A DNA stretch of 64,000 nucleotides from Flaviramulus sp. BrNp1-15. GTDB taxonomy: Bacteria; Bacteroidota; Bacteroidia; Flavobacteriales; Flavobacteriaceae. How positions within the stretch are numbered: position 1 is the first letter of the stretch; the number at the start of each line of letters is the position of its first letter. The notes below the pieces were generated by a model. It saw only the letters and a program-made list of their open reading frames with translations, ran no database searches and was not told the origin of the DNA. Position numbers and translations under genes: made by a program. Positions 1 through 8,668 of the stretch are shown in pieces. Location of the stretch: the NCBI RefSeq assembly GCF_022259695.1, contig NZ_CP092099.1, positions 2,402,471 to 2,466,470 on the forward strand, given 5' to 3'.

Positions 1-339
1 TTAATGCATATAGGATATGCTATAGATTGGCATAGTCAATCTTTGTTGGGTGGTAGAGAATCTAGAGATTGGAAAACCGATACAGTTTTTAAGGTTGATA
101 ATAAATCTAAAGAAGAAATGATTTCAATAATTGATAAAACATTCGATGAAACCATAAAACTGATTAAACATTTTGATACTACTCAACTAGAAAATAAGCT
201 AGACTATTTTGGTTTAGATAGGACTAAACGACAAATTTTCTTATTACTAGCTGACCATATTACTCACCACAGAGGGCAAATGCTAGTTTATATGAGACTA
301 AATGGTCTTGTTCCTCCTAGATATGTTTTGTTTCAATAA
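1..339 (+). CDS. DinB-like protein, N-terminus outside the window
   Basis: The reading frame is open to the first base of the window, so the gene starts upstream and only the last 112 or so codons are visible. The C-terminal stretch ADHITHHRGQ followed by a segment ending in LNGLVPPRY is the usual end of DinB/YfiT four-helix-bundle proteins, whose histidines bind a divalent metal. Family members are usually 150-175 residues, so about a third is missing. These proteins act as metal-dependent thiol S-transferases or have unknown roles in the cytoplasm; the substrate cannot be told here. The methionine at position 4 is probably internal. Confidence 0.75.
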   Translation, partial: LMHIGYAIDWHSQSLLGGRESRDWKTDTVFKVDNKSKEEMISIIDKTFDETIKLIKHFDTTQLENKLDYFGLDRTKRQIFLLLADHITHHRGQMLVYMRLNGLVPPRYVLFQ

Positions 340-443
340 CTTGGAATAGACCATATAAATACGAAATAACTGAAAATGGAAAAGGATTTTTAATTACATC
401 AGCTGGTTATGACGGACAATTTGGAACTGAAGATGATAATTAA
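321..443 (+). pseudogene. Remnant of a pseudopilin-like or small periplasmic protein C-terminus
   Basis: Overlapping the end of the DinB-like gene in another frame is an open stretch that ends at a TAA at 441-443 and has no start codon. It reads WNRPYKYEITENGKGF then LITSAGYDGQFGTEDDN. This pattern of RPY-Y, a short turn, an ITSAGxDG motif and an acidic end resembles the C-terminus of type II secretion GspG-type pseudopilins and related small Bacteroidota proteins. An in-frame stop at 318-320 cuts it off from anything upstream. I read it as a fragment left by deletion or recombination; a chance match in a non-coding frame is possible. Confidence 0.4.
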
Positions 444-452
444 ATCTAACTA

Positions 453-1190
453 ATGAATAATATGGAAAAAACAGTATCAGAAGCTATTGCTTATAGACGA
501 TCAGTGAGAGTATATAAAGACGAATCCATCGATTCTGAAAAAGTAAAACAATGCTTGGTTAATGCCTCATTAGCTCCAACGAGTAGTAATCTTCAACTTT
601 GGGAGTTTTATCACATTACCAATAAAGAAACTTTAGATGAAATGGCTAAAGCTTGTTTTAACCAGAGTGCGGCAAAAACAGCGCAACAATTGGTTGTTGT
701 AGTAGCTCGTAAAGATTTATGGCGAAAAAGAGCAAAAGCCAATCTAAATTTTTTAAACAAAGTGTATGATAAAGAAGGCCTTAGTGATGGCGATTTAAAG
801 CGAAAAAAAATGGCTTCTAATTATTACAGTAAATTGATTCCAACTATTTATACAGATTTTTTAGGAATACTAGGTTTCATCAAATATTTAGTCTTTCAAA
901 TTATTGGTCTTTTCAAACCTATATACAGGCAAACCCGATTAAGTGATATGCGTATTGTAGCTCATAAAAGTGCTGGATTAGCTGCTGAAAATTTTATGAT
1001 AAGTATGGCAGCAATTGGCTATGACACCTGCCCTATGGAAGGCAGTGATACATTAAGAGTAAAAAGAATTTTAAAGCTACCTAGAAATGCTGAAATAACT
1101 ATGGTTATTGGCTGTGGGTTAAGAGATGATAAAGGAATCTATGGGAAAAGGTTTAGAATTCCATTTGATGAAGTATATTACGAGATTTAA
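453..1190 (+). CDS. Nitroreductase family protein
   Basis: A 245-residue protein of the NADH/FMN-dependent nitroreductase superfamily. The N-terminal RRSVRVYKDESI segment is the typical Arg-rich FMN phosphate-binding start, followed by LAPTSSNLQLWEF, the second FMN-contact motif. Near the C-terminus AAENFMISMAAIGYDTCPM and the VIGCGLR strand fit the family. It probably reduces nitro compounds or quinones in the cytoplasm using FMN; the natural substrate is unknown. A second in-frame ATG lies three codons downstream (462), so the start could be either. A 24-base gap separates it from the next gene and the two may be co-transcribed. Confidence 0.88.
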   Translation: MNNMEKTVSEAIAYRRSVRVYKDESIDSEKVKQCLVNASLAPTSSNLQLWEFYHITNKETLDEMAKACFNQSAAKTAQQLVVVVARKDLWRKRAKANLNFLNKVYDKEGLSDGDLKRKKMASNYYSKLIPTIYTDFLGILGFIKYLVFQIIGLFKPIYRQTRLSDMRIVAHKSAGLAAENFMISMAAIGYDTCPMEGSDTLRVKRILKLPRNAEITMVIGCGLRDDKGIYGKRFRIPFDEVYYEI

Positions 1191-1214
1191 GTAATTTCTA
1201 ACCTTAACTAAAAA

Positions 1215-1859
1215 ATGAAAGAAGAAGTAAAAAAATATTTGAGTGCACAAAAAAAATGGAATTTGGAATTAACCAAACTTAGAGAAATTGTATTGGATTG
1301 CGGACTCACAGAAGATTTTAAATGGCGAAACCCTTGTTATACTGATAATGATAAGAACATTGTTTTAATTGGTGCTTTTAAAGATTACTGTTTAATTAGT
1401 TTTTTAAAAGGAGCTTTACTAAAAGACCCTGATAAAATCCTTGAAAATATTGGAAAAAACACAAAATCAGCAAAACTAATAGCTTTTAAGTCATTAAATG
1501 ATATTGATAAACTTGAAAATACACTAAAAGTATATATTAAGGAAGCTATTGATGTGGAACGAAAAGGTTTAAAAATTGACACTAAAAATGATGAACTAGA
1601 ATATCCCTTAGAATTATTAAAAAAATTTAATGAAAATCCTGAATTTAAATTAGCTTTTACAAATTTAACAAAAGGGCGCCAAAGAGGTTATCTTTTACAT
1701 TTTTCTGGAGCTAAACAGTCAAAAACTCGTACTTCAAGAATTGAAAAATATGAAAAGCGAATCTTTAACGGTAAAGGCATAATGGACTGTGTTTGCGGAC
1801 TTTCAAAACGTATGCCTAATTGCGATGGTTCTCATAAACAATTAGAAAACATCGTATAA
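1215..1859 (+). CDS. YdeI/OmpD-associated family protein with C-terminal CDGSH-type iron-sulfur motif
   Basis: A 214-residue protein. Residues 1-110 match the DUF1801-like YdhG/YjbR fold (FKWRNPCYTDNDKNIVLIGAFKDY), and residues 125-185 match the YdeI/OmpD-associated C-terminal region (FTNLTKGRQRGYLLHFSGAKQ). The last 25 residues carry the pattern C-x-C-x2-S-x3-P-x-C-D-G-S-H at Cys192, Cys194, Cys203 and His207. This is exactly the 2Fe-2S ligand motif of CDGSH (mitoNEET) proteins. The fold and motif are seen; cluster binding is inferred from the family. It probably forms a unit with the nitroreductase 24 bases upstream, which would fit a redox role. The convergent uvrD gene ends 23 bases further on. 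Confidence 0.8.
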   Translation: MKEEVKKYLSAQKKWNLELTKLREIVLDCGLTEDFKWRNPCYTDNDKNIVLIGAFKDYCLISFLKGALLKDPDKILENIGKNTKSAKLIAFKSLNDIDKLENTLKVYIKEAIDVERKGLKIDTKNDELEYPLELLKKFNENPEFKLAFTNLTKGRQRGYLLHFSGAKQSKTRTSRIEKYEKRIFNGKGIMDCVCGLSKRMPNCDGSHKQLENIV

Positions 1860-1882
1860 CTACATTTTAAAATCCAAAAAAA

Positions 1883-4213
1883 CTACCCAACAACTTCCAA
1901 CTTAGCAAAGCGTAGCAATAACTTTTTAACGCCACCATGCTGAAAATTAATTTCAGCTTTAGTATCTGCTCCAACTCCTTCAATTTTTAGAACTTCACCT
2001 GTACCAAAACGGATATGTTTAACAATATTTCCAACGGCTAATTTACTATCAAACAAATTTGTATTACCATTAGTATTGGTTACTTTCTTTAAGTTTTTAG
2101 GCGTAGTAACCTTAAATTTCTCTGGTTCTTTTTTAGTTACACCTTTTTTAAAGGTAGGTTGTTTTACTGGTTTATAACGAATTTTATTAGGCTCAACATC
2201 TCCAAAAATATCTGCAGAAAGCATAGGGTTAAATCGGCGTTCTTCAATAGGTGTTACAATATCTAAATATTGCTCATCTATCTCTTCAATAAATCGACTG
2301 GGTTCAGAATCTACTAATTTCCCCCAACGGTAACGTGATAATGCATACGTTAAATACGCTTGCTTTTCAGCACGGGTAAGTGCAACATAAAATAGGCGTC
2401 GCTCCTCCTCTAGTTCGCTACGCGTATTCATACTCATAGCACTCGGGAACAAATCTTCCTCTAAACCAACAATATACACATAAGGAAACTCCAATCCTTT
2501 GGCTAAATGTATCGTCATTAAAGCTACATGGTTGGTATCGCCTTTATCGGCATCTAAATCGGTTTCCAAAGCCGCATTTTCCAAAAATTCTGCTAAAGAG
2601 CCTGTGGTATCTGCCAATTCTTTTTGGACTTCCACAAAGTCTTTCATACCATTTAAAAGTTCCTCAATATTTTCCATTCTGGTAACTCCTTCTGGTGTAC
2701 CATCTTTATTGAATTCACGAATTAATCCACTGGTTCTGGTAACATGTTTAGCCAATTCAAAAGCATCAGCAGTTTGGTTCATCACCTGATAACTTTCAAT
2801 AAGCGTTACAAAATTTTGAAGTTTTGTTCGGGTACCAGAATTTATTTTAACCTCAGTTTTATCAATGTTTTTCATCACATCAAAAATGGTTTTACCATAA
2901 CCATTGGCTGCCACAATAAGTTTATCCACCGTAGTTTGACCAATTCCCCGTGGCGGAAAATTAATAACGCGCTTTAAAGCTTCCTCATCGGCTGGATTGA
3001 CAATTAGTCGCAGGTAAGCAACAGCATCTTTAACCTCTTTACGTTGATAAAAGGATAATCCTCCATATATTCTATACGGTATATCCTTATCCCGTAAAGC
3101 TTGCTCAAAAGCTCTTGATTGAGAGTTTGTTCTGTATAAAATAGCAAAATCATTATTCTTTAACTGGTGATTTATTTTATTGTCAAAAATAGAATTTATG
3201 ACATAATATCCTTCTTTTGAATCAGTTTCTGATCTATGTACTTTTATTTTTGCGCCTTCATCATTTGCTGTCCAGACTACCTTGTCAAGCTTTGTTTGGT
3301 TTTTATCAATTATTGAATTAGCTGCATTTACAATATTTTTTGTTGAACGGTAATTTTGCTCTAATCTAAATACTTTAACATCATCATAATCTTTCTGGAA
3401 ATTTAAGATGTTGTTAATATTCGCGCCACGAAACGCATAAATACTTTGCGCATCATCACCTACCACACATATATTTTGAAACTTATCAGACAATGCTCGA
3501 ACTATTAAATATTGTGAATGGTTGGTATCTTGATACTCGTCAACCAAAATGTATCTAAAACGGTTTTGATATTTCATCAACACATCTGGAAAACGCGTTA
3601 ATAACTCATTGGTTTTTAACAACAAATCATCAAAATCCATCGCGCCTGCTTTAAAGCAACGCTCTACATACTCTTTATAAATATCACCCATTCTTGGTCT
3701 GCGCGCCATAGCATCGGCCTCTTTAAGTTCTGGGTTTTGAAAATATGCACGAACCGTAATCAAACTATTTTTATAAGATGAAATTCTTGAACGTACTTGT
3801 TTGTACTTGTAAATGTCTTTATCAAGATTCATTTCTTTAATGATAGACGCAATCAATCTATCAGAATCTTGAGTATCGTAAATAGTAAAATTACTTGGGT
3901 AACCTAATTTATCGGCTTCACTACGCAAAATTCTAGCAAATACAGAGTGAAATGTTCCCATCCATAAATTTTTCGCTTCACTAGCACCAACAATAGTTGC
4001 AATACGCTCTTTCATTTCGCGTGCTGCTTTATTGGTAAATGTTAACGATAAAATATTAAAGGCATCTATACCTTTACTCATCATGTAAGCTATACGATAT
4101 GTAAGCACTCTGGTTTTTCCAGAACCTGCACCTGCAATCACAATCATTGGTCCATCTATTTGAGTAGTAGGCTCTAATTGTGCTTCGTTTAACTGATTTA
4201 AATACTTCTCCAA
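1883..4213 (-). CDS. uvrD: UvrD/PcrA-type ATP-dependent DNA helicase
   Basis: A 776-residue superfamily 1A 3'-5' helicase for repair and replication-fork maintenance. Walker A is AGAGSGKT at 27-34, followed by the family TFTNKAAREMKER motif, DEYQDTN (motif II), VGDDAQSIYAFRGA (motif III), LEQNYRST (motif IV), IHLAKGLEFPYVYIVG (motif V) and VALTRAEK (motif VI). The C-terminus has the PcrA-type tail that ends in a Tudor-like barrel (VGNIVKHIRFGTGEVLKIEG). The start is TTG at 4213: the only nearby ATG (4224) is out of frame, and an in-frame stop lies four codons upstream. It is a single-gene unit convergent with the YdeI-like gene. Confidence 0.95.
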   Translation of the reverse strand: MEKYLNQLNEAQLEPTTQIDGPMIVIAGAGSGKTRVLTYRIAYMMSKGIDAFNILSLTFTNKAAREMKERIATIVGASEAKNLWMGTFHSVFARILRSEADKLGYPSNFTIYDTQDSDRLIASIIKEMNLDKDIYKYKQVRSRISSYKNSLITVRAYFQNPELKEADAMARRPRMGDIYKEYVERCFKAGAMDFDDLLLKTNELLTRFPDVLMKYQNRFRYILVDEYQDTNHSQYLIVRALSDKFQNICVVGDDAQSIYAFRGANINNILNFQKDYDDVKVFRLEQNYRSTKNIVNAANSIIDKNQTKLDKVVWTANDEGAKIKVHRSETDSKEGYYVINSIFDNKINHQLKNNDFAILYRTNSQSRAFEQALRDKDIPYRIYGGLSFYQRKEVKDAVAYLRLIVNPADEEALKRVINFPPRGIGQTTVDKLIVAANGYGKTIFDVMKNIDKTEVKINSGTRTKLQNFVTLIESYQVMNQTADAFELAKHVTRTSGLIREFNKDGTPEGVTRMENIEELLNGMKDFVEVQKELADTTGSLAEFLENAALETDLDADKGDTNHVALMTIHLAKGLEFPYVYIVGLEEDLFPSAMSMNTRSELEEERRLFYVALTRAEKQAYLTYALSRYRWGKLVDSEPSRFIEEIDEQYLDIVTPIEERRFNPMLSADIFGDVEPNKIRYKPVKQPTFKKGVTKKEPEKFKVTTPKNLKKVTNTNGNTNLFDSKLAVGNIVKHIRFGTGEVLKIEGVGADTKAEINFQHGGVKKLLLRFAKLEVVG

Positions 4214-4355
4214 TTCCTTTTCATTTTAAAACGTGAAAATAACCAATGTTATGCTTTTAACTAAGCGTATTTATTAATAATTATAAACAATTATAACTTG
4301 TTTAGTCCTTTAGTAAATTTTGAATATCTTTAAGCTTGAATTTTCAAACCCAAGT

Positions 4356-5627
4356 ATGAAACATATCCTATTTCTTTTTGTTTTCTTCGGAATAACAAAC
4401 ACCTACTCTCAAACAACACTGAATGAACAATTTAACAATATTGAAGCTAAAGTTATTGAATGGAGGCGTGATTTTCATCAAAATCCCGAACTATCAAACA
4501 GAGAGTTTAAAACGGCTGAAAAAATTGCAAAACACCTTAAATCTTTAGGAATTGAAGTAAAAACTGGAGTAGCTCATACTGGAGTAGTTGGAATTTTAAA
4601 AGGAAATAACCCTGGAAAAGTAATCGCCTTACGTGCAGATATTGATGCACTTCCTGTTACCGAGAGAAACGATTTAGAATTTAAAAGTGAAGTCGTTTCA
4701 GAGTTTTTAAATAAAAAAACTGGTGTTATGCATGCTTGCGGACATGATACACATATTGCTATTTTAATGGGTGTTGCTGAAATGCTTTCTAAAAACAAAG
4801 ACAAAATTAATGGTACTGTAAAATTTATTTTTCAACCTGCAGAAGAAGGTCCGCCACCTGGTGAAGAAGGCGGTGCAAAATTAATGATAAAAGAAGGCGT
4901 TTTAGAAAACCCAAAAGTTGATGCTATTTTTGGATTGCACATTAGTTCTGAAATTCCAGTTAACACCATAAAATACAAAACCGAAGGCATGATGGCTGCT
5001 GTAGAGCGATTTGTGATTAATGTTAAAGGTAAGCAAACTCACGGATCTCAGCCATGGTCTGGTGTAGATCCTATTCTTATTTCTGCTAAAATTATTGATG
5101 GTTTACAAACTATTATTAGTCGAGAAGCAAAATTAACTGATGAAGCAGCTGTAATTACGGTTGGTAAAATTACAAGTGGTGTGAGGTTTAATATCATTCC
5201 TGAAAGTTCTGAAATGATTGGAACGCTTCGAACTTTAAACCCTAATATGAAGAAGTTAATCATAAGACGCATGACCGAAATGACGGAAACTATTGCTAAG
5301 GCTTACGGCGGAGAAGCAACTATTAAGTTTGAAAATTTTACATCTATCACCTTTAATGATGTGGCTTTAGTTGAGCAAATGCTTCCTACATTAAAAAGAG
5401 TTGCTGGTGAAAAAAACGTGCAAACAATGAAAGCTACAACTGGAGGTGAAGATTTTTCATATTTTCAGGAAGTAGTTCCTGGCTACTATTTTTATTTAGG
5501 CGGAAAAACTCCAGGAAACACAGAATCATTCCCTCATCACACACCAGATTTTAAAATTGACGAAAGTGGCTTACTTTTGGGTGTAAAAACATTAACACAT
5601 ATTACCTTTGATTTTTTAAATAATTAG
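4356..5627 (+). CDS. Secreted M20 family amidohydrolase (N-acyl amino acid / hippurate hydrolase type)
   Basis: A 423-residue zinc peptidase-family enzyme that removes the acyl group from N-acyl amino acids or similar amides. I chose ATG 4356 because it opens a clean signal peptide (MKHILFLFVFFGITNTYSQ); an in-frame TTG at 4320 would put charged residues before it. Metal-binding motifs are ACGHDTH at about 127-133, QPAEEG near 160, GLHISSE near 195 and TTGGEDFSYF near 375. The cysteine in ACGHD is typical of the amidohydrolase branch. Export to the periplasm is predicted. It is followed after one base by the glutamate synthase-like gene, so the two are probably one transcript. Confidence 0.9.
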   Translation: MKHILFLFVFFGITNTYSQTTLNEQFNNIEAKVIEWRRDFHQNPELSNREFKTAEKIAKHLKSLGIEVKTGVAHTGVVGILKGNNPGKVIALRADIDALPVTERNDLEFKSEVVSEFLNKKTGVMHACGHDTHIAILMGVAEMLSKNKDKINGTVKFIFQPAEEGPPPGEEGGAKLMIKEGVLENPKVDAIFGLHISSEIPVNTIKYKTEGMMAAVERFVINVKGKQTHGSQPWSGVDPILISAKIIDGLQTIISREAKLTDEAAVITVGKITSGVRFNIIPESSEMIGTLRTLNPNMKKLIIRRMTEMTETIAKAYGGEATIKFENFTSITFNDVALVEQMLPTLKRVAGEKNVQTMKATTGGEDFSYFQEVVPGYYFYLGGKTPGNTESFPHHTPDFKIDESGLLLGVKTLTHITFDFLNN

Positions 5628-5628
5628 C

Positions 5629-7206
5629 ATGAATACATTACTTGATTTTTTAACAAGCGTTGCTTGGTGGGGTTGGATTTTAATTGTGCTCGCTATAATT
5701 GCTATACGCGATATTTTTTTTCAAAAAGCACATACTATAAGCCATAACTTTCCTATTGTCGGACATTTGCGTTATTGGTTAGAAAGCATTGGTCCAGAAA
5801 TGCGTCAGTATTTTGTTGCTAATAACAGAGAGGAATTACCATTTAACCGAATAGAACGTGGCTGGATTTATGCTTCAGCAAAAAAAGAAAATAATTACGA
5901 AGGTTTTGGTACCGATAGAGATATTTATGCACATCATCATATTTTTATAAATAATGCGATGATGCCTTTTAAATTACCAGATAATCATCCTAATAAAATT
6001 GACAAAACCTTTTTGCCTTGTGCTAAGGTTATGGGTGAATTTAATAATCGCAAAAAACCATATCGTCCAGCTTCTGTAATAAATGTTTCTGCTATGAGTT
6101 TTGGCTCACTATCCGCGAAAGCAGTAGAATCATTAAACAAAGGAGTAAAACTAGCAGATGCATATCATAATACAGGTGAAGGTGGCTTATCGCCTTACCA
6201 TAGCCATGGTGGAGATGTAGTGTTTCATTTTGGAACTGGTTATTTTGGAGTTCGTGCTGATGATGGCGGATTTTCAATGGAAAAAATGGTGAAATTGGTA
6301 GAGGATAATCCATTTATTCGAGCTATAGAGGTAAAACTATCACAAGGCGCAAAACCTGGGAAAGGTGGCGTTTTACCCGGAAAAAAAATAACTCCAGAAA
6401 TTGCAGCTATACGAGGTGTTGAAGTTGGTAAGGATGTGCTATCGCCACCAAATCATAAAGCGTTTTCCAATGTACCAGAAATGGTTGATTTTATTGAAAA
6501 AATTGCTGAAGCTACCGGTTTACCAGTAGGTATTAAAGCGGCTATTGGAAAATTAGAGCAATGGGAAGAACTTACAGATATTATGCTAAAAACTGGTAAA
6601 GGTCCAGATTTTATAACTGTAGATGGTGGTGAAGGTGGTACAGGTGCTGCACCTCCTAGTTTTGCAGACCATGTATCATTACCTTGGGTTTATGGGTTTA
6701 GTGATTTGTACAAATTATTTAAAAAGAAAGGTTTAACAGAACGTATTGTTTTTATAGCTAGTGGTAAACTTGGTTTTCCTGCAAAAGCAGCTATGGCATT
6801 TGCTATGGGAGCCGATTGTATTAATGTCGCTAGAGAAGCTATGATGAGTATTGGCTGTATTCAAGCACAAATATGCCATACTAACCGATGTCCTGCAGGA
6901 ATTGCAACGCAAAAAAAATGGACTCAAAATGGAATAAATGTTCCGCTTAAATCTGAGCGTTTAGCTCAATACTTCAAAACCTTTAAAAAAGAATTGATAG
7001 AAATTACACATGCTTGTGGATATGAACACCCGTGTGAATTTAAAATGAGTGATGTTGATATAAATGTTGATGACCATAATCTCTCTAAAGAATTAGGCAG
7101 AACTTATAATTATGAAAAAAATCCTGTGCCTTTTAAGAGTATGCAAACCCTAAAAGATTGCTTATATTTGGGTGGAATTAAAAATAGTCACGCACAATCA
7201 AATTAA
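5629..7206 (+). CDS. FMN-binding glutamate synthase family protein, membrane anchored
   Basis: A 525-residue protein with the GltB central domain but no glutaminase domain. An N-terminal hydrophobic segment (residues about 12-30) anchors it. Diagnostic motifs include GEGGLSPYHSHGGD, VKLSQGAKPGKGG, GEGGTGAAPPSFADHV and, for a 3Fe-4S cluster, the C-x5-C-x4-C pattern in CIQAQICHTNRCPAGIATQ. The fold of the glutamate synthase FMN/Fe-S barrel is clear. Stand-alone members of this kind are not proven glutamate synthases, so the reaction is uncertain. It lies one base after the M20 hydrolase and five bases before a small membrane protein, an operon-like arrangement. Confidence 0.9.
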   Translation: MNTLLDFLTSVAWWGWILIVLAIIAIRDIFFQKAHTISHNFPIVGHLRYWLESIGPEMRQYFVANNREELPFNRIERGWIYASAKKENNYEGFGTDRDIYAHHHIFINNAMMPFKLPDNHPNKIDKTFLPCAKVMGEFNNRKKPYRPASVINVSAMSFGSLSAKAVESLNKGVKLADAYHNTGEGGLSPYHSHGGDVVFHFGTGYFGVRADDGGFSMEKMVKLVEDNPFIRAIEVKLSQGAKPGKGGVLPGKKITPEIAAIRGVEVGKDVLSPPNHKAFSNVPEMVDFIEKIAEATGLPVGIKAAIGKLEQWEELTDIMLKTGKGPDFITVDGGEGGTGAAPPSFADHVSLPWVYGFSDLYKLFKKKGLTERIVFIASGKLGFPAKAAMAFAMGADCINVAREAMMSIGCIQAQICHTNRCPAGIATQKKWTQNGINVPLKSERLAQYFKTFKKELIEITHACGYEHPCEFKMSDVDINVDDHNLSKELGRTYNYEKNPVPFKSMQTLKDCLYLGGIKNSHAQSN

Positions 7207-7211
7207 AATTT

Positions 7212-7733
7212 ATGGACGTTAGCCGAATTATTGACCTTTTTTTATTTGCTATTCCTTCCTTAATTACAGGAGTTATTGCTTATTATTTTTTTAGAGAACA
7301 TACCAAAAATGAAGATGGACGTAGACGCTTTTTATTAAAGAAAGACTTACAAATTAACGCTATGCCTTTACGTTTACAAGCGTATGAGCGTATGGCGCTA
7401 TTTTTAGAGCGTATATCGCCTTCAAAATTACTAACAAGAGTAAATCCAATCGACTCAAATAAAGAAAGTTACGAGTCTTTGCTTATACAAAGTATTGAAC
7501 AAGAATTTGAACATAATTTATCGCAACAAATTTATATAAGTGATAAATGCTGGAATATAGTAACCACTGCAAAAAATGCCACCATACAGCTTATTAGAAA
7601 AGCCAGTATGCTAGAAAAAACCGATTCTGCAAACAAGCTAAGAGAAGTAGTTTTAACAGAAATGATGGAACGTAGATCGCCAAGTGATGCTGCTTTATCT
7701 TTTATTAAAGATGAAGTTTCCGAATTATGGTAA
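7212..7733 (+). CDS. Conserved single-span membrane protein of unknown function
   Basis: A 173-residue protein with one N-terminal membrane helix (residues about 8-26, IDLFLFAIPSLITGVIAYYF) followed by a soluble, mostly helical, charged domain. A conserved-looking block LKKDLQINAMPLRLQAYERM is followed by LERISPSKLLTR. I recall proteins of this kind in other Flavobacteriaceae, without an assigned function. It begins five bases after the glutamate synthase-like gene and likely ends that three-gene operon. The next gene is convergent, with one base between stops. Confidence 0.75.
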   Translation: MDVSRIIDLFLFAIPSLITGVIAYYFFREHTKNEDGRRRFLLKKDLQINAMPLRLQAYERMALFLERISPSKLLTRVNPIDSNKESYESLLIQSIEQEFEHNLSQQIYISDKCWNIVTTAKNATIQLIRKASMLEKTDSANKLREVVLTEMMERRSPSDAALSFIKDEVSELW

Positions 7734-7734
7734 A

Positions 7735-8646
7735 TTACCCCATTCGTAACTCGCTAGAATTTGCTTCTTTATATTTTTCTTTAGCATAAAAATACCCTTG
7801 TTGCCACCACGAAGTCATTAACTTTTTATTGAATATTAATGAATTTTCTGTGAGTTTAGATGGTGTATAATACAAATTCAGTTTTACATCTTTATTCTTT
7901 GCTGCCAATTTACCAATGATGATATCGCTACGTTCAACCTGATCTAGCAAATGTCCAAATAAATTAAGCATTAAAGAAAATGGATTTTTACCCAATACTT
8001 TGTTGTAAGCCATGTTTTCAGACTCTAAAATAACAGCATCAACTTCTGTAGCACCACGTAAAATAGCTTCTCTTATAGGAACTACACAACCTAAACCACC
8101 ATCACCGTACTCAAAACCATTCTTTTTTACCAAAGACATAAACGGAATATAATTACATGAAATCCAAATCCAATCACAAAATTCATCGTAGCTAAATTCT
8201 TTTATAGATTTATATTCTGCTCTGTTTTTAGACAAGTTTGCGACCGTAACCACTACATCTTCTTTAGTTTCTTTTACTAGCTGGTATTCTTCATAAGTAA
8301 AATGCTTTCTTATATGACGGCGTAATGCTTTACTTTCTCCAAAAGTTCGTTTCATCTTTATAAATTGCCAAAGCGTATTTATAAAATCTATAGATACAAA
8401 CTCTCTATCTCCCTTTTTTCGAAGCACAAATGGGTTAACACTAAAAATATTGTTTTGGTTTACATTCGTAAATACTTGATGAATTTTATCAATCTTTCCA
8501 GCAGCTAAATGTGGTACTAGCAAACTTCCAGTAGATGTTCCTAAAAACATATCGTAATTTCTACCTTCTTCCTGTATTAAATATTGAGCGACTCCGCCTG
8601 CATAAGCACCTTTACTGCCACCACCTGATATTACTAGTGCTTTCAT
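7735..8646 (-). CDS. Patatin-like phospholipase (copy 1)
   Basis: A 303-residue cytoplasmic patatin-type lipid acyl hydrolase. The oxyanion loop SGGGSKGAYAGG is at 7-18, the nucleophile elbow GTSTG at 36-40 (Ser38), and the catalytic aspartate in YGDGGLG near 180. No signal peptide is visible. It is very similar along its whole length to the gene that follows at 8669, with the same N-terminal motif and the shared CNYIPFMSLVKKNG block, so the two arose by tandem duplication. It lies 22 bases downstream of its paralogue and is transcribed from the same side. Substrate is unknown; family members cleave phospholipid or neutral acyl esters. Confidence 0.88.
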   Translation of the reverse strand: MKALVISGGGSKGAYAGGVAQYLIQEEGRNYDMFLGTSTGSLLVPHLAAGKIDKIHQVFTNVNQNNIFSVNPFVLRKKGDREFVSIDFINTLWQFIKMKRTFGESKALRRHIRKHFTYEEYQLVKETKEDVVVTVANLSKNRAEYKSIKEFSYDEFCDWIWISCNYIPFMSLVKKNGFEYGDGGLGCVVPIREAILRGATEVDAVILESENMAYNKVLGKNPFSLMLNLFGHLLDQVERSDIIIGKLAAKNKDVKLNLYYTPSKLTENSLIFNKKLMTSWWQQGYFYAKEKYKEANSSELRMG

Positions 8647-8668
8647 TTATTAACGTTTAATCTCTGTT

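Noticed and set aside
4214-4224. ATG at 4224 as start of uvrD
   Set aside because: It is out of frame with the helicase, and an in-frame stop precedes the TTG at 4213 by four codons.
5048-5272. Minus-strand frame opposite the M20 hydrolase
   Set aside because: It is a mirror of the hydrolase coding frame with no independent start signal or domain.
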